A DNA stretch of 23,733 nt from Plakobranchus ocellatus (GCA_019648995.1 BLXT01005595.1:1746213-1769945); one strand, 5' to 3'. Positions 10,838-20,743 are shown, numbered from the stretch's first letter. Numbers and translations are program-made. Notes: generated by a model not told the origin, from the letters alone.

Positions 10838-11290
10838 CCAATGTGTACGTTATAGAATTACAAAGTGTTGCGTTACGTGACGTAGGAGCGTGTACGTTAT
10901 TTTCTACTTTCTGAACACCAAACTTACCTGGCTTGCCAACATCCTTTTATTCCTTTGTCCACGAGGTTTTCAATGCTCGAGAGTCTCAGGTTCAACTAAG
11001 TCCATTGAAAAATGTGGATGAAGCTGGTTAAAGTAGGCTCTGTCAATTACTGGCCAACTGAAATCTCGCATACGTTACGAAAGTGTAACACGATTTTGGG
11101 CTTGAGGCTTCTAACGGCAATTAGTGACTCCCGTTTTTTTATTACGGCGGTCTTTTTTTTTACTTTGATAGTTTGGCTATTTGTCTTTCATGTGAAACGC
11201 GGCATTAAGAAAAATAAAGTGTAAATAAAAAAAAAAACACATGTTTAAAAATAGATCAAAATGTAACACCAATATAACGTACACAGTGAC
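10838..11290. repeat. Dispersed satellite-A-like boxes
   Basis: Outside array A the box sequence reappears as GTGTACGTTAT at about 10842, again at about 10890, as ACGTTACGAAAGTGTAACAC near 11074, and near 11262-11286 as GTAACACC followed by the inverted form ATAACGTACAC. This stretch is not tandem. It may be the unique flank of the element the satellite came from. Confidence 0.45.
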
Positions 11291-11353
11291 CTATGGGCCA
11301 CTAGGAAGAGAGGGACACTCTGCCCGCGAGGCGGTGTGTGCTGTGCACTATGG

Positions 11354-11376
11354 CTGGCCTATATTAATTAGGCCAG
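11354..11376. other. Short perfect palindrome
   Basis: CTGGCCTA and TAGGCCAG form an 8-bp perfect inverted repeat around the 7-base spacer TATTAAT. It follows a GC-rich patch (11310-11345). Function unknown. Confidence 0.5.
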
Positions 11377-11477
11377 TTAGCAGTTTATAACTCTTTGCAT
11401 TCTCGGGGGAGGAGAGGTAAAGAGAGCCCTCCTTGCAAAATGTCACGTTTTTAGTGCTTTTCTGTACGGCAATTCGA

Positions 11478-11575
11478 ATATATATATATATATATATATA
11501 TATATNNNNNNNNNNNNNNNNNNNNNNNNNNNNNNNNNNNNNNNNNNNNTCACTCACTCACTCACTCTCTTTCTC
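11478..11575. repeat. Microsatellites around an assembly gap
   Basis: A (TA)n run of about 28 bases leads into 44 N (11506-11549), followed by (TCAC)n and then a CT-rich run. The gap size is probably nominal. Just to the right, at about 11628-11650, a segment with TTTCCCACAATTGCACTAG resembles a block of array B and may be a diverged partial copy. Confidence 0.85.
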
Positions 11576-12244
11576 TCTCTATGTCTTTCACATAGTTGAC
11601 AATATCACATCACAAGCAAGCAAGCTGGCTTTCCCACAATTGCACTAGAGCCACAAAAATTTTATTCCATCCCAACATCGTAAACACCTAGCCTAGATCT
11701 AAGAACAAATACTTGAAATAAGATGAAAGAGATTAAGCATTGGACATAATAAACATGTAATTATTCAATTAAAGTCCTGTTAAAAATGAAGTTTACGCTT
11801 TTAACCAGCCTCAGGAACAAAAATCTAAAAATTTCTTCATTGTTTAAGTAAAAACCCCCTCCCAAAAAAGTAAGGTGCTGACAGAAAAGAAGGTTGATGC
11901 AGATGGAGACATTGTCAACACTGTCAAAGGCAGTTCACTGTGTTGTTGATGTATACAACCAGGATGTAAGACGGGATGCTGCATAAATGACATAAAGGAG
12001 GTGAAAATGTTTAAAGACCAAAAATAACAAGTGCCGCATAGCTTATATTAATTTCACTGATACTCAAGGAGGCTTTTCTTCATCCACCAAAATGTACTGT
12101 GGGATAAAAATTTATCTCCAGAACTTTAACACACATTCATTTTCTTTCTTTTTCTTTTTTTTTTATTGCATTGAAATGGTGTTTCAGAATTATAGTTCTT
12201 GACATCTGCATGATATAAAAATGTTTCTCCTCAAAAATTCCCAG

Positions 12245-12392
12245 GTGTCATCTCTGTCAGCGAGTATTCTCTTCCCTGCTGAGGTTCAACCACCACTTAC
12301 CATCCCACCATGACACTGAGGTTCAAACCTATGACTGTCGCTATTGTGAGGCATCCTTCCGTTCTCACATGCAGATTGTCAAGCACTTACAG
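12245..12392 (+). CDS. Zinc-finger protein, exon E (two C2H2 fingers)
   Basis: Internal exon of 148 nt: acceptor TCCCAG, donor CAG|GTACAC. It is entered after two bases from exon D and left in phase 0. It codes for a complete finger, C-x2-C-x3-F-x5-F-x2-H-x3-4-H, starting at the TGT codon at 12246 (first residues C-H-L-C, ending H-H). A linker of about 10 residues (D-T-E-V-Q-T-Y-D) follows, then a second finger starting C-R-Y-C. The second finger's first zinc-binding His is in this exon and its last His is the second codon of exon F, so the finger is cut by intron 5. The linker is longer than the TGEKP type, so the pair may not be a classical polydactyl DNA-reading array. These are the clearest domain hits of the gene. 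Confidence 0.93.
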
Positions 12393-14598
12393 GTACACTT
12401 GTTGTAAAAATTGTAGCATATATAAAGAAGAAAACAGTCAATATTGCCAGGTAAGATAATACCTCTTTAACAGGTATGAAATTGTCAGATGTCTATAGAT
12501 AAAAAGTAAGGTAACTTATTATCAAACTGTTGCAGATATGTGGCACATGATGTTGTCAAAAATATGTCTATAGGTTCATTTTGACTCAAGGCATCAAACA
12601 TTTTCTGTATTGAATCACACCAATGACTGGGTCTTAAGAAAATTGATAGGACTTGATTGCGTCTCATAAATACTTCTAGCGGATTTAGAAACTAAAAATC
12701 AGTTATTCCTATTTCTTTTAAATCCTTGTCATACTCCAGCTAAAGGGCAGCACGTATTAGGAGACATTATGCATGCTACTGATTCTGCTGTTCTTCCTCA
12801 TGCCTCTATTACCACTATAACTACCTTTACCACCACAAAACCACTATCCCTCCTTCTCTTCTCAGACATGCCTACTGCTCTGGAATTTCCGAACTCTTTC
12901 TGGAATCCTACCTGAAAATGACTTGCGTTCCAGAAACCTGCATTTTTAACACAAAATCTGGAATTTTGCCAATTTGTGATTGGTCATACTGTCAGAAATA
13001 AACCTAGTCTAGATTTAGCGGCGCTTCTCTGCATAAATAACGAGAGAATATTACAGAAAACAAATGGTGCTAACACTGCAACAAACTCTTCAAACTTATT
13101 AAATGCATGGCACTCTTTGCTAGACCTTTTTTCATAACACTGAGCATGCATCTTGCAGACTGAAGAGGGGTTGAGGTGGTTTGGAGCAAACCTATCGGTG
13201 TAGTACATAGAGGAACATTATTGTTTGGCCTACCATCACTGACTTGTGCTGGATTAACAGTCGGTCATTCACACTGTGACGACACTCATCTGGACTAGGG
13301 TTTTTTTCAACAGACATATCTGAGAGGAAAGCAAATAAGAAAATTGTGAAGGCAAATTTGAAACCAACAACCTCGATTTAAGAGTATCATGCGGCAGAAT
13401 TTCAATTTTAATAGAAATAAATAATTTTGGGATAATTTTTCCCGTTTTAAATCTGTCAACTGTACTATTGTAGGTCAATGGTTTGGTTGAACTTATAATT
13501 TAGACTTTGAGACTAACTATATGCGCAATCTTTTATCTAGAGAAACTCAGCATTGAACTTAGGCTTGGTGCAAGACTGTCTGATTGATGCTAGGCTTTTG
13601 CCATCGCCAGTCCTATGATATTACTATGAACTATCCATAGATTTAGAACTTGATATAATACAATCAGGCCTGCGTATCTTCGATAAGTCTACTTCTCTTC
13701 AAAAGGACCCAAAAGAAATTGGTCTACACAGAAGCTCCAATCCGCAAAAGACGACAGCATTGTATTTGAAAAGAATGCATCGAGGCATTCCGTGTTTTAG
13801 GGATAGAATAGGGAAATTTTTAATGAAATTTTCTATTTGAGAAAAGTTAATAAAAATGAATTCCAATGGTAATATTGAAATAAGTGACCTAAAGTTAAAC
13901 AAGTCTTTGCAGAACGAGTAGAATGAAAATTTTAAGGACAAATTTTTTTTTCACAATGTCGTTAATCTAGGGCTGATTTCCTCAACATTAAAGTTAACAC
14001 ATTGGAATGTAAGCACAAAGGCTAAATTGTTGAGCAGTTGGCTTAATACTTGTCCCGATTTAGACAGGAACTGATATCCTCTACATTCTTCACCTTCCTA
14101 CAGGTACATCTCTATGATTAATTGCAACTTAGTTAAATTGAGAGATTATTTTTTTGTTTAATGATTCACTTCATATTCAGGTTTTTTTCCGCATTTTATT
14201 TAATGTTCCGCATTTTTGTCCTTTATGTTCCTCAAAAATATTTTCAAGGTTAGGCATGTCTGTTAAAAAAAAGATACAAATAAAATAGCAATATTTGAAG
14301 CAAGGGGAAAAAAGTAATCGTTATGATGACCATTGTTGTTATCTGAGAAAATAGGATGGATATGGCCATCATAACCATTACTTTTTTACCCTTAATTTTA
14401 ATAATGCTATTTTATTGGTATCTTTTTTTTTTCATCTTTCTCCATACCTATGTAACTCTGCTGCATTGAAAATTCTGATTTAAGTGAAAAAACAAAAGAT
14501 CCCTACCTTTCCTGCCAACTGATGCTCAAGGTAGATATCTCTCAAATTATAGTATTTGTAAGTAGCATTAACATGAACTTGTTTTTTAAATATTTCAG
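12393..14598 (+). other. Intron 5
   Basis: 2206 bp from donor GTACAC to acceptor TATTTCAG. It is AT-rich, with one foldback element (14264-14434, listed separately). No other element or exon is visible in 12400-14260. Confidence 0.8.
14264..14434. mobile_element. Foldback / MITE-like element
   Basis: Left arm 14264-14333 pairs with right arm 14362-14434 as an imperfect inverted repeat of about 70 bp with a loop of about 28 bp. Matched blocks include AAAAAAAGATAC with GTATCTTTTTTT, AATAAAATAGCA with TGCTATTTTATT, and AAAAAAGTAAT with ATTACTTTTTT. No open frame. I found no clear target-site duplication, so the superfamily is open. Transcribed within the intron it would form a long hairpin. Confidence 0.8.
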
Positions 14599-14670
14599 TG
14601 TCATAGGGATAAGTTCACAGGCCCAAGCCAGATAAATTCAACTGCTCTTTTGTTGGACGAATACAGCAAA
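14599..14670 (+). CDS. Zinc-finger protein, exon F
   Basis: Internal exon of 72 nt (24 codons), phase 0 at both ends. Acceptor TATTTCAG, consensus donor AAA|GTAAGT. The first two codons (Cys-His) complete the second finger of exon E as C-x2-C-x12-H-x3-H. This match across the splice joint is strong evidence that both exons belong to one gene. The rest is a polar tail (R-D-K-F-T-G-P-S-Q, then L-L-L-D-E-Y-S-K) with no recognised domain. Confidence 0.88.
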
Positions 14671-14811
14671 GTAAGTAATGAACCTATGCATGATTTTTTT
14701 TACATTATTTAAAGTTGAAATTATACAAATATCAATGATGGGTTTCAAGGTAAAATGAGATATATGCAATAAAAAAAAATCACTGAAAAATTGCATTGAT
14801 TGGTAAATATT

Positions 14812-15425
14812 TCAAATTCTGATTGTTTTGTGAAGTCCACATTCTGTTGCTCCTGGTGTTTTAGGCAGTACAATAAAAATGGATTTACAAAGATCTTCTG
14901 GATCTGTACCACTGTTTTATATATTATTGGGGAGTTTTGTTGATCTATTTCTAGGTTATTTCATGCTGTAAATATTTTATGTTATCTAGTCCTGTGGCTT
15001 TTCCATTTTTCGTTTTCTTCATTGCTGCCTCTGCCTTTTTTCACACCTATCATCTCTGAAAAGGGCTTCAACATATCCTGACCATCGGTATTTCCTACTT
15101 TTCCATCAACATTGTTCCATCTTTTGATTTGATGCAGTCAGGGCTACTGATTTCATTTTCTTACCGCTGACTTTGTTTATTTTAGCAGCATAAATTTACT
15201 GCCTACATTTAGATTTTGCTCTATTTCCTGATGGTGCTGCACTGCTTTATCTTGATTTGCACCTTTCTTCCATCAAATGTAGTATTTTTTTGCTAATTGA
15301 TGTTTTATAATCTTTTGTATCCTTTGGGAACATTTTTTTCTATGATCTCATGAAGTGACTTTTTCATTTCTGACCATAGTTCTTCTACTTCCAAGATGTT
15401 TCTTAAAGTCCTATCAGATTAAAGA
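14812..15425 (-). pseudogene. Non-LTR retrotransposon, inverted 5' segment
   Basis: Read on the minus strand from 15425 down to 14812, the region gives broken coding sequence for the part just before and into a LINE reverse transcriptase. It has L-W-S-E-M-K-K-S-L near 15380, S-P-D-C-I-K-S-K-D-G-T-M-L-M-E-K at about 15110-15160, N-G-K-A-T-G-L-D-N-I near 14985-15010, and then I-F-I-V-L-P-K-T-P-G-A-T-E-C-G-L-H-K at about 14822-14880. Stops and frameshifts are frequent. In an intact element these motifs come directly before the ones found on the opposite strand from 15440 on. Confidence 0.78.
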
Positions 15426-15439
15426 GCCATTTTACAAAA

Positions 15440-15826
15440 ATTCTGTTCCTTGTTTTGATGCATAGAATGCACAAGAGACTTAGACAAGAAATATCAGCAA
15501 AACAGTTTGGCTTTATGTCTGATAAATGGAGTAGAAACGCAATATTCACATTGTCAATATCTATGGAAAAGTGTATAGAAGTGCCCAAAGACAACCTCTC
15601 AGCTTCATTGATTATTTTAAGGCTTTTGACAAATTAAAACATTTAGAGCTATTTCCTTCACTAGAAAAATTAGACGTTTATGGGAAAGAATTGAAAGTAA
15701 TTAGAAATCTATAACGGCATTAAACTGTATCTGTAAGAATTGAAGGAGAATTCAAAGATTTCAAATCCATCAAAAGAATTGTGAGGCAGGGATGTGTAAC
15801 AACTGCTGACCTTTTTAACCTTTTCA
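15440..15826 (+). pseudogene. Non-LTR retrotransposon, sense reverse-transcriptase segment
   Basis: The + strand carries reverse-transcriptase core motifs: H-K-R-L-R-Q-E-I-S-A-K (from about 15470), Q-F-G-F-M-S-D-K-W-S-R-N-A-I-F (15508-15552), I-D-Y-F-K-A-F-D-K (about 15608-15635), L-E-K-L-D-V-Y-G-K-E-L, then S-I-K-R-I-V-R-Q-G-C-V and D-L-F-N-L (to about 15822). A frameshift near 15600 and stops break the frame. The YADD active-site block and everything after it are missing. The sequence stops being LINE-like right after a TTAA at 15815-15818. With the inverted segment on its left it forms a head-to-head bipartite copy. Confidence 0.82.
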
Positions 15827-17337
15827 CATCGCGCTGTCCTAGGGGGTTCTACAATTCCCTTTGCATGTATCTATATCGAGTATTCCCTTTGAACGCAGCA
15901 TTTTTTTGATATTTCAGAAATTCATAAAAAATACAAATTGCAGTCTATCTCATCATAATTGGTGTCAGTAGAAACTACAGTTCTTTTATTATGACATTAA
16001 ACATATTTTATCCACATACACATATTTTGTTAGCTACCATAGCAACTGAACAAGATGGCAGACAGAGTGAAACAGAAAATTCCAAAATGACAGTTACACC
16101 TTTATTTTATATGTATTTACAACAGTATCATGAAAGGAAAAGACAGTAAAAAAATGCAAAACAACAATAATTATTTGATTTCAGTTCAAAAAGCAAAACA
16201 ATTTAGAGTGGAGTAGTGAGATACTAAGAATTTTTTTAAACAAAATTTTTGTGGTTTTTGTTGCATTGAAATGACATAATATTTTGTTGAAGTAATGAAA
16301 CACATATATATCAATTTGTACAAAATCTTCTAGTTATAAATATTTGAAGAAAATTCAAAATAAAGAAGAGAAAAGTTTACAGAACATTTACATTAGGTAT
16401 GCAACCAAGAAAGGCTGGCTGATGCTGTGAAAACAAGGCAAAAAAATAAAATAAATGTATCAAATGACACCTTACACTTTTCTTGTTTCATAGAACTATT
16501 AAAAGTTATTAGAAATGTTAAAAGAGGCATGGGAGCAAAAACACTTTGATTTCATTTAATAAATCAAAAACAGTAGTATCTAGGGAAGTGAACAACTTAG
16601 TTTCAAATTTTACGTCAAAATAGAATTTTTTTTTTATTGGACAGACATTTCTTTTTCACAAATCAAATAAATATTTCACAGCATAATTAGCTAAGGTGAG
16701 ATGAAAATATTCACGAAAAAAAAATTTTTTTTTTCATTTAACCATGCACAAATAAAAAAATAACTATAAACCAAATAATAAAAACACACAAAGGCTACAC
16801 TCTTCACAGACTTTTAGCCTGTAAAATTTGATATGGTAGGTCCCTACTGTTCGTAATTCTAGACAAACATGTGAAAACTATGAATAAACTGTAAAGCAAA
16901 TGCTCAGCAAGATCAGTTTAGTGAAAATACAAGGAAAAAGAACGTCAAGAGTAACGGGTACAAGAAAGTTATAATAAGTTTGCATAGTCTAAATCAATAA
17001 TTTCTTTCTTATCTCATAGTAGGCCATACAATAGTTTGAATAGGATACCTTTCTGTTATGGCATAAGAAAGAGAGGATCAACATACATGAATTACTAACT
17101 TGAAGTTAGACAAAGTCAATAATGTAAAATAAATTTGCAGAGTGAAAAAATAAAATAATTTTTATCATTCAAATTAGCATAAAGTATTTGATATTGTAAC
17201 TCAAAACGATTAAAAGCACAAAGCAAATGAAATTATTTGGATATGCACAAAAAAGGCAATTAATTTTAAAATTTGCTCAGGTGTTGTTGCCAGTAAAATT
17301 GTAAACATTTATCCTGTTTCAGAAATACGAACAAGAA

Positions 17338-18185
17338 TATCATCTTGTGAAGTCCATTTTATCGTGATCAAAACTGTCAATGCAAAATTCGACTTTACAC
17401 ACAGAGCACCAAAACTTTGAGAGTTATCTTTACGTTTTCCACTCTTGGGCTGACATCCCAACCTTTTTCACCTTGTCAACACACACTTTGCACTGTCATC
17501 GAGATTTTCCACTGCCCTGATTCTGAGGGCATAGCTTGATAAAGTGCCTTTCACAGATACGAGCAAGAGGCAGATTGACATTGTCCGCTGGGCATTGTAA
17601 GACACATCCTTGTCGACAAGCATCATTGTCAGGTCTTTTACCACAGCAGCCAAATTTGTTGCAGCCCTTCCATGCTGTCTGCGATGAAGATTCAGGATCA
17701 GGGTAGTTCAATTGCTAACCAATGTTAGCAAGTAGAAGAAAGGCTTTTGCCACCAGTTTTGCGATTTGCAACGCATTAGGAAAAAGGAAAGTAGCTGATC
17801 TGAATGGGCGTAGACCATGTTGCGGATGTAGTCTATGACAGCAAGTAGCTTTTGTTTCATTTTAAACCGGCCCTGCATCTCTCACAGCTGTGGCTGTTAA
17901 AAAGTAGAGCTCATCACGCTCATCAAACCACCTAGTGATGATGAGTTGATGTTTTCTTCTATAATCTAGGTCACCTCTTCTGTCTGCCTTCAAAAAGGTC
18001 ATTGGGCATCCCAACACTATTTTTTTCTTCAAATTTCCACCATCCTTGTTTTATGCCTCTGAAGCCTGGACAACAATAATAATTGTCCAGGTACAGCCTG
18101 TACCCTGGGTTTAGAAGCGGCTGCATCAGTCACATTGTGACATCCACACGTTTGTTATTTATTCTTTTCACGGCAACTAACTACT
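17338..18185 (-). pseudogene. piggyBac transposase, C-terminal half (relic)
   Basis: On the minus strand, in order: L-M-Q-P-L-L-N-P-G-Y-R-L-Y-L-D-N-Y-Y (DNYY at 18076-18087, the conserved block with the second catalytic Asp of piggyBac/DDE_Tnp_1_7 enzymes). Then G-D-L-D-Y-R-R-K-H-Q-L and W-F-D-E-R-D-E-L-Y-F-L-T, the usual WxDxRxVxxLST-like block. Then a segment matching the family's GVDxxDQ and KWWKKxFF blocks: H-S-D-Q-L-L-S-F, and W-W-Q-K-P-F-F-Y. Last, a Cys-rich tail with R-H-F-I-x-L-C-P and C-x2-C pairs ending near 17340. Stops and frameshifts show it is dead. The N-terminal half lies 3 kb away on the same strand at 21070-21730. Confidence 0.85.
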
Positions 18186-18325
18186 AAACTTTTAGTTCAT
18201 GGAGCAAAATCCCATTAGCATGGGCACTTATCCACTCACGGGGTCAGGTTATGGTCAGCCACTGGGCCCCAGGTCGTACAATTTTACCTGCTCTGCCGAG
18301 AATGGCATTGCGGTGTCTGCTTGAA

Positions 18326-18527
18326 ATTTTACATTTTATTACTCATTTGAAATAGTTAAAACAGGAACTTAATATAGTGCAATCTTTATCTTTCAATTAG
18401 GAAGCATGCAGTAAAAAAACAGCTGTTTTTTGTGATGCAATTTATGATGTCTTGCGTGTTGTTATCATTTAATTACAAGTGCTTGAAAACAGGCAATTTT
18501 GTTCAACTGATAGGGAAAAAAAGTGCT
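18326..18527 (-). repeat. Repeat R1 with poly(A) signal
   Basis: A 202-base segment about 95% identical by eye to 21832-22033 (R2), in the same orientation. Read on the minus strand it ends with AATAAA (18335-18340 on the + strand) a few bases before its edge, like the 3' end of a transcript. It follows directly on the unidentified minus-strand coding relic at 18690-19250 and could be that relic's 3' untranslated end. Confidence 0.85.
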
Positions 18528-18689
18528 CATTTAAAATTTTTATAAATTTTAAATACAGCTTGTGATTGTCTTACAATATGAATAAATGAAAGACTAAAGA
18601 ACTGGGATTAAAATGCTGTAAGATACAGCCTCAAATGTAACAGGAGAAGGTCAGGAGTTGGTTTTGATTCAGACACTCTTTTTGAAAGA

Positions 18690-19250
18690 TGCCGCCATCA
18701 GCATGATAACAGGAATGTGTGGGGATTAACTGGACTCAGATGTTCATTTTTCTTGTGTTGCGGGTGCCTTTCACATGTCTCCATAAAATTGTTGATAGAA
18801 GACATTTGTTTTGCGGCATGTTTAATAAAGTGACTGATTGTCGGAGGTGACAGTGTACAGTGTAAATCAAAAAATAAATCCTACACAAAGTGGTTTGTCT
18901 CAACTGATTTTGTACTCTTTGTTAATGTATCAAAAAGATCTGTTAATCTGTGCATAAGACTTGTGAACTCTGTGTGGTCTGTAAAATTTATGTCTTTATT
19001 GTAAAAGACATTTTTCTACTCTCATGTTGCAAAGCTCTTGCCCTGTGTTCTATTTTGGCTATTGTAGAATGGAACATATCCTCCTCTTGTTCACCAAATA
19101 AGTGCATGCCTCATCCAGTTACACGACATCTTCTCAAAGCATTACATTTATCTCCAACACGTGATGCTTTTACTTTCTTATTTGTTCCTGATTTAAACTC
19201 CCTCTTGCAATAGTCTGCATAAGTTCTATAATCTATCAATATGGTTCTTG
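18690..19250 (-). pseudogene. Unidentified coding relic
   Basis: Minus-strand translation gives about 180 residues in two frames joined by one frameshift near 18980, with only about three stops. That is much more open than its AT-rich surroundings. Recognisable composition includes D-Y-C-K-R-E-F-K-S-G-T, I-E-H-R-A-R-A-L-Q-H-E-S-R-K, F-T-S-L-M-H-R-L-T-D-L-F-D-T-L and M-E-T-C-E-R-H-P-Q. I do not recognise the family. The block T-x-F-x-x-L-x-x-x-x-D-L-F-D is loosely like part of P-element/THAP9 transposases, but too weakly to call. Downstream on the same strand is the poly(A)-signal repeat R1, so it may be a processed copy of a host gene or the tail of an unknown transposon. Confidence 0.45.
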
Positions 19251-19877
19251 TTTAAGTGTTTTATGATGCCTGGTCGATAACAAAAATCAAAGGAAACACA
19301 CATAAACTACAAATGGTAGATAAATGCCAAGCTTATTTGTCAGGGAAAGATTTACATTATACATTTTAATTAAGGCATATAATATGCCATTTATTTTTCC
19401 CTGTGCCTTTCCTATTCTTTGATCATTTTAGACTGATAAATAAAAATAATGAGTGTTAGTTTTCTCAACTTTTGCAATTTCTCTTTATTTTCGTTAATTT
19501 CATTTTATTATTATTATTCTAATAATAAAGGTATGTTAGGATTATTTCACTGGTACAATTTGTTAGGTCTCTATAAATACTGTACCCTCCCCTCGGAAGA
19601 AATATGCTATTAATGTATCTATAAATTGACCAAGAGATATATTCATAAGCAACTTTAATTTGAGCATTCGAAGTCCATTTTTAGAAGCCTAAGTTTCCCT
19701 GTTTCACTTTTTTACATTTTCGATTGTTGTTTTCGGTACTTAAACTGTTATCTTAAGTGGATTTCAAAATAGTAAGGTAGAGTAAAATTGCAGGTTGCAA
19801 ACAGTGACACTTAGGTATCAATTAATGCACTCACTTATTAAAATCTGCGGAAATCTCAATCAAGACTTGATGAAAAG

Positions 19878-20743
19878 CCCTCGCGCTCACAGAAATTAAA
19901 AAACTCACTAAATACCACAAAAACTTTGTTATCCCACTGACAGCCTGTCGGCCTTACAGGCTATCCAAAGCAAAAATTTCAAAGTTATAGATATCAGGCG
20001 CCTGTACAATTTAATCCGAAAATTCCCACCCTATGTTCACATCTCTTTTGTCTGGATTCCTGCTCATGTAGGCATCCAGGGGAATGAGAATGTGGACAAA
20101 CTCGCAAAAGCGGCCCTAAATAGAGCATCATGCTTGGGAAAACTAATTTGCTGGTCGGATTTAAAACCCAAAATGAACGCTTACATTAACTCCGTCTGGC
20201 AAAGGGATTGGGATGCTGAGGGAGCAAACAAGCTCCATGAAGTGCTCCCAAACTTGGGTGAAGACCTCCACAGGAGAGGCGAAGGAGCCGGTAGAAAACT
20301 GGAGACGGCAATGTGTAGGCTTCGCGTGGGCCACACGTGGCTCACTCAGAGCTACCTTTTAAAAAATGAACAACGACCTTTTTGTTATGCCTGCGACAGC
20401 CTTTACACTGTCCGGCATATTTTAATTGAATGCCCAGACTTTCAAGACACCAGGAGGAAATACTTCTGTGTAACTGACCTGCACAGACTTTTCCGAGAGG
20501 TCAATCCCTCTCACATAGTGGGTTACTTAAAGGACCCCGGTGTCTATGGAAATATCTGAGGCTTTGTACAGATTCCTTTTAAAGTTTTTCTTCATATACT
20601 CTGTTGGATTTTGAAAGGTTTTTTTATCTTTGTTGTAATTTTCTTGAGCATCTGACGGAAGCCTACGAGAGAGACTGAGTGAATAGAAACCCTGAGATTA
20701 CCGCTAATGGTGGACTGGGTATACCAATAATCAATCAGTCAAT
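19878..20743 (+). mobile_element. 5'-truncated non-LTR retrotransposon with RNase H
   Basis: Starts within an RNase H domain and runs to a CAAT-type 3' tail (AATCAATCAGTCAATC). The flanks CTTGATGAAAAG (19866-19877) and CTTGAAGAAAAAG (20744-20756) look like a slightly mutated target-site duplication, defining both ends. The element is inserted between the two halves of the piggyBac relic and lies in the host gene's orientation. The RNase H plus C-terminal zinc-knuckle layout is typical of I-, Nimb- or related clades. I do not choose among them. Confidence 0.8.
19880..20560 (+). pseudogene. RNase H and C-terminal zinc motif of LINE polyprotein
   Basis: Encodes the end of a LINE ORF2. T-D-S-L-S-A-L-Q-A-I (about 19938-19968) carries an RNase H catalytic Asp. 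W-I-P-A-H-V-G-I-Q-G-N-E (about 20053-20085) and V-D-K-L-A-K hold the conserved His and last Asp. A C-terminal Cys/His motif follows, C-Y-A-C with x7-H-I-L-I-E-C-P-D-F (about 20385-20445), typical of these elements. The frame is intact for 155 codons to the stop near 20559. A one-base deletion at about 19932 breaks it from the preceding A-L-T-E-I-K-K segment. With no reverse transcriptase or endonuclease the copy cannot move by itself, but the long open frame suggests a fairly recent insertion compared with its neighbours. Confidence 0.85.

Larger units (their letters stand above)
7391..12244 (+). other. Intron 4
   Basis: 4854 bp from donor GTGAGT to acceptor TCCCAG. It contains two satellite arrays (7605-9270 and 9285-10290), a region with further scattered copies of the satellite box (10838-11290), a short palindrome (11354-11376), and microsatellites around an assembly gap (11478-11575). 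The 11700-12240 part is AT-rich with nothing recognisable. True intron length is uncertain because of the gap and because tandem arrays are often collapsed in assemblies. Confidence 0.8.

Noticed and set aside
11433..11648. Frames on both strands running through the N run
   Set aside because: They consist of (TA)n, N and (TCAC)n translation and have no meaning.
12984..13208. 74-codon minus-strand frame in intron 5
   Set aside because: No motif and no sign of conservation; length within what chance gives.
20092..20559. 155-codon frame as a host gene
   Set aside because: It is the RNase H and zinc-motif end of a non-LTR element with target duplications around it.
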